Source of the DNA: Ectobacillus sp042610425
GTDB lineage: Bacteria > Bacillota > Bacilli > Bacillales > Bacillaceae_G
Direction of reading: 5' to 3'
DNA length: 64,000 nt
NCBI RefSeq assembly: GCF_042610425.1
Contig: NZ_JBGJZM010000002.1
Span: forward strand, 496,001-560,000
Shown here: positions 59,527 through 64,000 of the stretch, piece by piece
Position numbering within the stretch: the stretch's first letter is position 1
Layout of the letters: each line of letters opens with the position of its first letter
Translations under genes and position numbers: made by a program
Notes under the pieces: generated by a model
What the model saw: the letters and a program-made list of their open reading frames with translations, nothing else
What the model was told of the DNA's origin: nothing
Databases searched by the model: none

Positions 59527-61416
59527 TTATTGATTAGATACTCTAGCAATTTTTCCTTGTTCTAAATAAACAAGTAAAATTGAGATGTCAGCAGGATTTA
59601 CTCCCGAAATACGAGATGCCTGACCAACAGACAAGGGTCGTACTGCCTGTAATTTTTGACGAGCTTCTGTTGCAATACCTGTGATAGCTTCATAATCAAT
59701 ATTCGAAGGAATTTTTTTATTCTCCATTCGTTTCATACGTTCCACTTGTTGTAACGATTTTTCAATATAACCTTCGTATTTAATTTGAATTTCAACTTGC
59801 TCCGTGATTTCATCCTCGATTGGCTCTTCACTAGGAATAATTGCGTTGATATGTGCGTATGTCATTTCTGGTCTTCGTAGTAAATCACTTGCACGAATAC
59901 CATCCTTCAGCTCACTTCCGCCTGCGTTTCGAATAAGTTCTTGTACTTCTGGTGTTGGCTTAATAATTGTTGAGGAAAGGCGAGCTTTTTCTTTTTCAAT
60001 TCTTTCCTTTTTTGCCATAAAACGTTCATAACGTTCATCTGAAATCATCCCAATTTCATGACCAATTTCCGTTAAACGTAAATCAGCATTGTCATGACGA
60101 AGTAACAAACGATATTCGGCGCGAGATGTAAGAAGTCGGTAAGGTTCATTCGTTCCTTTTGTCACCAAATCATCTATTAAAACGCCAATGTAGGCATCAG
60201 AACGATCTAAGATTACTTCTTTTTTACCTAACGCCCGGCAACCAGCATTAATACCAGCCATAATACCTTGACCTGCCGCTTCTTCATATCCAGAAGTTCC
60301 GTTAATTTGACCTGCCGTATATAAATTTTGAACTTTTTTTGTTTCTAGTGTAGGCCAAAGCTGCGTTGGTACCATTGCATCATATTCAATGGCATATCCT
60401 GTTCGCATCATTTCCACATTTTCAAGACCTGCGATTGTTTTTAAAATTTCACGTTGGACATCTTCAGGCAGACTTGTAGATAATCCTTGTACATAAACTT
60501 CCTTCGTATTTCTACCTTCTGGTTCTAAAAATAGCTGATGTCTCGGTTTGTCGTGAAAACGAACAATTTTATCTTCAATAGATGGGCAATACCGTGGACC
60601 TCTACCTTTTATCATACCAGAAAACATAGGAGACCGATGAAGATTTGCGTCAATTAAACGATGTGTTTCTTCGCTTGTATAAGTGAGCCAGCATGGAATT
60701 TGATCCATCAAAAATGTTGTTGTTTCAAATGAAAATGCACGTGGAACATCATCACCCGGCTGTATTTCTGTTTTGCTATAATCGATTGTATGTCCATTTA
60801 CACGTGGGGGGGTACCAGTTTTAAAGCGCACTAATTCAAAGCCTAGTTCTTCTAAGTGTTGTGAAAGTTTAACTGCAGGCTGTTGGTTGTTAGGACCACT
60901 TGAATATTTTAAATCCCCAATAATTACTTCACCACGAAGGTAAGTACCAGTAGTGACTACAACAGTTTTGGATTTGTAAACAGCACCCGTATGTGTAATG
61001 ACTCCCTTACATTGCCCCTCTTCTACAATAAGACGCTCTACCATACCTTGGCGAAGTGTCATATTAGGTGTATTTTCAATTGTATTTTTCATTTCATGCT
61101 GATACGCAAATTTATCGGCCTGTGCCCGAAGCGCACGAACAGCTGGCCCTTTCCCTGTATTTAACATTCTCATTTGAATGTAGGTTTTATCAATGTTGCG
61201 TCCCATTTCTCCGCCCAACGCATCAATTTCACGAACAACAATTCCCTTAGCCGGACCTCCAACAGAAGGATTACATGGCATAAATGCGACCATATCCAAA
61301 TTTATTGTTAATAATAATGTTTTGGCTCCCATACGTGCAGCAGCAAGTCCTGCTTCGCAGCCAGCATGACCTGCACCTACAACGATGACGTCAAATGAAC
61401 CAGCTTCATATTCCAT
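59527..61416 (-). CDS. mnmG: tRNA U34 carboxymethylaminomethyl-modifying enzyme MnmG
   Basis: A 629-residue FAD enzyme (GidA): VIVVGAGHAGCEAGLAAARM, the family signatures NPSVGGPAKGIVVREIDALG and GTSGYEEAAGQGIMAGINAG, and a C-terminal helical domain for MnmE and tRNA. With MnmE it installs cmnm5 at U34 of several tRNAs. It lies 20 bp after mnmE. Confidence 0.97.
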   Translation of the reverse strand: MEYEAGSFDVIVVGAGHAGCEAGLAAARMGAKTLLLTINLDMVAFMPCNPSVGGPAKGIVVREIDALGGEMGRNIDKTYIQMRMLNTGKGPAVRALRAQADKFAYQHEMKNTIENTPNMTLRQGMVERLIVEEGQCKGVITHTGAVYKSKTVVVTTGTYLRGEVIIGDLKYSSGPNNQQPAVKLSQHLEELGFELVRFKTGTPPRVNGHTIDYSKTEIQPGDDVPRAFSFETTTFLMDQIPCWLTYTSEETHRLIDANLHRSPMFSGMIKGRGPRYCPSIEDKIVRFHDKPRHQLFLEPEGRNTKEVYVQGLSTSLPEDVQREILKTIAGLENVEMMRTGYAIEYDAMVPTQLWPTLETKKVQNLYTAGQINGTSGYEEAAGQGIMAGINAGCRALGKKEVILDRSDAYIGVLIDDLVTKGTNEPYRLLTSRAEYRLLLRHDNADLRLTEIGHEIGMISDERYERFMAKKERIEKEKARLSSTIIKPTPEVQELIRNAGGSELKDGIRASDLLRRPEMTYAHINAIIPSEEPIEDEITEQVEIQIKYEGYIEKSLQQVERMKRMENKKIPSNIDYEAITGIATEARQKLQAVRPLSVGQASRISGVNPADISILLVYLEQGKIARVSNQ

Positions 61417-61436
61417 TTTGAATTCCTCCCTTTACG

Positions 61437-62813
61437 TTATTTTCCTAAACAAAACTGAGAAAATAACTGGTCAAGTAAACTATCTTGTACGGTGTCTCCT
61501 ATAATTTCACCAAGTATCTCCCATGTTCTCGTAACATCGATTTGCACTAAATCAATGGGAATCCCACTTTGTATGGCTTCTATCGCATCCGTAATTGTTC
61601 TTTCGGCCTGTTGTAACAGTCCAATATGTCTGCTATTTGAAACGTATGTTAAATCCTCTGACTCCATCTTTCCTTCAAAGAAAGCTGCGGCTATTGCCTG
61701 TTCTAGCTCAGTAATCCCTTTTTCTTCAAGAAGAGAGGTTGCAATAATTGGAGCATCTGCAGATAATTCCTGTACACGGTTTAAATCAATTTGTCTGGGT
61801 AAATCGGTTTTATTTACGATAACAATGCTTTCTTTTCCTTTAATAGCAGCAAACAACTCCACATCCTCTAGCGAGAGTGGCTCATTTTGATTAAGAACAA
61901 GCAAGATTAAATCCGCCTTCTGCAACACATCCTTAGATCGTTGCACCCCAATTTTCTCAACAATATCCTTTGTTTCCCTAATACCTGCAGTATCTATTAA
62001 ACGGAGAGGTACTCCTAATACGTTCACATATTCTTCAATTATATCACGGGTTGTGCCCGCAATATCAGTCACGATTGCTTTCTTTTCTTGAATAAGACTA
62101 TTTAAAAGAGAAGATTTCCCTACATTGGGACGTCCTATAATGGCAGTAGCAATTCCTTCTCGTAAAATCTTCCCTTGTTTTGCCGTTTCTAACAGTTTAC
62201 GAATTTCTGCTCGAACTGCTTCTGTTTTTGTAAGCAGTACGTCGTGCGTCATTTGCTCTACATCATCATACTCTGGATAGTCAATATTTACTTCAACATG
62301 CGCAACTGTTTCAATTAATTGTTGCCGTAAATTCTGAATGAGCTTTGATAAGCGTCCTTCTATTTGATTCATAGCAACATTCATCGCACGGTCAGTTTTT
62401 GCACGAATCAAATCCATGACCGCTTCTGCTTGAGATAAATCAATGCGCCCGTTTAAAAAAGCACGCTTCGTAAATTCACCAGGCTCTGCAAGTCTTACTC
62501 CTTGCGCTAAAATAAGCTGCAAGACACGATTTACTGATACAAGACCACCGTGACAATTCACTTCTACTACATCTTCTCGTGTAAATGTTTTTGGCGCGCG
62601 CATTATTGAAACCATAACTTCTTCAACGGTGACATTTGTATGTGGATCCACGATATGTCCATACTTGATTGTATGGGACTGTGCCTCTAATAAGTCTGAT
62701 CCTTTAAATATCTGATTCACCTTCGCAATCGCTTCTTCTCCGCTCACCCGTACTATAGCAATGGCTCCTTCGCCAAGTGCCGTACTAATTGCTGCTATCG
62801 TATCCAGTTCCAT
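61437..62813 (-). CDS. mnmE: tRNA modification GTPase MnmE (TrmE)
   Basis: A 458-residue potassium-activated GTPase: formyl-THF-binding N-domain (TALGEGAIAIVRVSG), a helical domain, an inserted G domain with GRPNVGKSSLLNSL, the switch DIAGTTRD and NKTD, and the C-terminal CLGK with the conserved Cys. GAGGTG is spaced 7 bases before the ATG. No jag gene lies between it and yidC. Confidence 0.97.
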   Translation of the reverse strand: MELDTIAAISTALGEGAIAIVRVSGEEAIAKVNQIFKGSDLLEAQSHTIKYGHIVDPHTNVTVEEVMVSIMRAPKTFTREDVVEVNCHGGLVSVNRVLQLILAQGVRLAEPGEFTKRAFLNGRIDLSQAEAVMDLIRAKTDRAMNVAMNQIEGRLSKLIQNLRQQLIETVAHVEVNIDYPEYDDVEQMTHDVLLTKTEAVRAEIRKLLETAKQGKILREGIATAIIGRPNVGKSSLLNSLIQEKKAIVTDIAGTTRDIIEEYVNVLGVPLRLIDTAGIRETKDIVEKIGVQRSKDVLQKADLILLVLNQNEPLSLEDVELFAAIKGKESIVIVNKTDLPRQIDLNRVQELSADAPIIATSLLEEKGITELEQAIAAAFFEGKMESEDLTYVSNSRHIGLLQQAERTITDAIEAIQSGIPIDLVQIDVTRTWEILGEIIGDTVQDSLLDQLFSQFCLGK

Positions 62814-63042
62814 TTCATTTCACCTCACTACCTCTTTTAAACTTCCTCATTGTACGTTTTCGTACTTTGTCTATGTTAAGTTTATTTTTATCCACTAAAA
62901 AAATAGCATACCATACTGATGACTTCTAAAAAAGAATATTAACTTAATATATTATATCCTGATGATATCTTCTGTAAACTTATCCACTGTGGATAAGTCA
63001 CTGTCCTATTTTCCTTCTACTTTTCCACAAAAAATGGAATAA
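62814..63042. other. Intergenic region upstream of mnmE, where jag is missing
   Basis: With the terminator and the yidC trailer, 383 bp separate mnmE and yidC. I find no reading frame with KH or R3H motifs on either strand. The region holds the paired DnaA boxes at 62978-62998 and A/T-rich sequence that should carry the mnmE promoter. Confidence 0.7.
62978..62998. promoter_or_regulatory. Two overlapping inverted DnaA boxes
   Basis: ACTTATCCACTGTGGATAAGT is a 21-bp palindrome made of TTATCCACT and, on the other strand, TTATCCACA. It lies upstream of mnmE, about 1 kb from where rnpA-rpmH-oriC should begin. Confidence 0.65.
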
Positions 63043-63078
63043 AAAAATCGTTACCTAAATAGAAAGGTAACGATTTTT
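63043..63078 (-). terminator. Terminator of yidC
   Basis: AAAAATCGTTACCT (63043-63056) pairs with AGGTAACGATTTTT (63065-63078), and T-rich sequence follows on the minus strand. It makes yidC the end of its operon. Confidence 0.85.
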
Positions 63079-63196
63079 ACATTTTTTAACAAATAAATTT
63101 TTTTCCTTTTCATCTAACACTGCAATAATTCATGTAGCAGAGTTCCTAGCCTGCTAAACCTATTTAAACTGCTAATTCAACCGTTTATCAATGCAG

Positions 63197-63958
63197 TCAT
63201 TTTTTAGAGCTCTCAACTTGAGCAGTTTGCGGTGTAGGACCTTTAATGAAATAGGTTTGAGCAATACTTACAATATTCCCAACGACCCAATATAAAGAAA
63301 GTGCAGACGGGAATTGGATAGCGAAAATAACAATCATAATTGGCATCAGCCAAAGCATCATTGCCATTTGCGGATTGTTTTGTCCTGTCATAGCCATTTT
63401 TTGCTGAATAAATGTAGTGACACCAGCTAAAATCGGTAAGATGTAAAAAGGATCAGGACTTCCTAAACCAAACCATAAGAAACTGTGCTGTTTAATTTCT
63501 GCCGTACGCATAATAGCGTGGTAAAAAGCAAATAAAACTGGCATTTGAATAAAAATTGGTAAACATCCTGCAAGAGGATTTACACCATTTTGTTGATACA
63601 ATTTCATCGTTTCTTGTTGCAGTTTTTGTTGGGTAGCTTGATCTTTACTACTATGTTTTTCACGTAACTTTACCATTTCTGGCTGCAACGCCTGCATTGC
63701 TTTCGTGCTTTTCGTTTGTTTAATCATAAGCGGCAGCAAGGCAGTACGGATGATTAACGTTACAATAATAATCGATAATCCATAATTATTGTTAAAGAGA
63801 TTCGCAAAAAATGTAAGAACTTGAGAAAGCGGATATACAAAGTACTGATTCCAAATACCAGTGCTTTCTGGTGTAATCGGCTGGTTAACTTGATTACAGC
63901 CGCTGACAACAGCCACAAGTGCGATCATCATGACCAGAAAAGTAATTTTCTTTTTCAC
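63197..63958 (-). CDS. yidC: Membrane protein insertase YidC (SpoIIIJ/OxaA type)
   Basis: A 253-residue Gram-positive YidC: a lipoprotein signal (AVVSGC), five helices with the hydrophilic-groove Arg in IIVTLIIRTALLPLMIKQTK, then NPLAGCLPIFIQMPVLFAFY and YWVVGNIVSIAQTYFI. It inserts and folds membrane proteins and, as SpoIIIJ, is needed for forespore gene activation. A GTG start has GGGAGG 9 bases upstream. jag does not follow it, unlike the usual order. Confidence 0.96.
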   Translation of the reverse strand: MKKKITFLVMMIALVAVVSGCNQVNQPITPESTGIWNQYFVYPLSQVLTFFANLFNNNYGLSIIIVTLIIRTALLPLMIKQTKSTKAMQALQPEMVKLREKHSSKDQATQQKLQQETMKLYQQNGVNPLAGCLPIFIQMPVLFAFYHAIMRTAEIKQHSFLWFGLGSPDPFYILPILAGVTTFIQQKMAMTGQNNPQMAMMLWLMPIMIVIFAIQFPSALSLYWVVGNIVSIAQTYFIKGPTPQTAQVESSKK

Positions 63959-64000
63959 GTACCATTTCCTCCCTTAATAGTATGTCCTATCATTGTATTT

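Noticed and set aside
60735..60750. Possible fourth parS site (TGCACGTGGAACA) in mnmG.
   Set aside because: Only one half matches the consensus; the other arm has several mismatches.

Overview
The window is an origin-proximal chromosome segment of a low-GC Bacillaceae bacterium, Bacillus-like and not assignable to species from sequence alone. The right 27 kb (about 36600-64000, almost all on the minus strand) carries the Bacillus left-of-oriC order: yidC, mnmE, mnmG, rsmG, noc, parA, parB, yyaC, an mscS channel gene, a DUF951 gene, ychF, rpsF-ssb-rpsR, yybS, gdpP, rplI, dnaB, purA, a Lys-Glu-Asp-Phe tRNA cluster, walR-walK-walH-walI-walJ, an htrA-type protease gene and rlmH. Three parS sites (in walK, in parB, upstream of noc) and DnaA-box-like clusters fit this position. 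jag/khpB, usually between yidC and mnmE, is absent. walK is broken only by an 85-bp duplication around a single N, which looks like a scaffolding artefact.

From 28730 to 36621 lies a roughly 7.9-kb island inserted exactly at the 3' end of rlmH. A 28-bp copy of the rlmH tail is repeated at the far side. This is the site and architecture of the staphylococcal SCC elements. The island has no intact recombinase, but next to the rlmH-side att repeat there is a decayed C-terminus of a large serine recombinase, and at least four further copies of that 3' tail are scattered between the cargo genes. The cargo is unusual: paralogous pairs of tiny membrane and basic proteins, a lipoprotein, a glycine-zipper protein, a zinc-ribbon protein, and a nuclease-fold-like protein with 51 near-identical 18-bp repeats. 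This is the best candidate for an undescribed system.

From about 18.2 to 26.4 kb is a complete Tad/Flp pilus operon (DUF192 gene, flp pilin gene of only 55 codons, tadV, tadE, tadG, cpaB, tadZ, tadA, tadB, tadC). It has a sigma-A-type promoter, a cyclic-di-GMP-I riboswitch and an intrinsic terminator in its leader, and a second terminator just after the pilin gene. A second c-di-GMP-I riboswitch precedes a DUF4163/DUF3298 gene. Next to it is a WxL surface-protein locus (14.0-17.1 kb). The segment therefore looks like a c-di-GMP-responsive surface and adhesion region.

The left 14 kb holds loosely related accessory genes: a partial lipoprotein, a SorC-type remnant, a metQ / P5C-reductase-like / VOC operon, hemolysin III, DUF1836, a CPBP protease, a seven-GW-repeat C39-like peptidase, acsA, an MFS exporter and a DMT transporter remnant. 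Between the pilus operon and the island is a DUF2975 / HTH / polytopic membrane protein group. Start codons were chosen by Shine-Dalgarno spacing; several genes use TTG or GTG.
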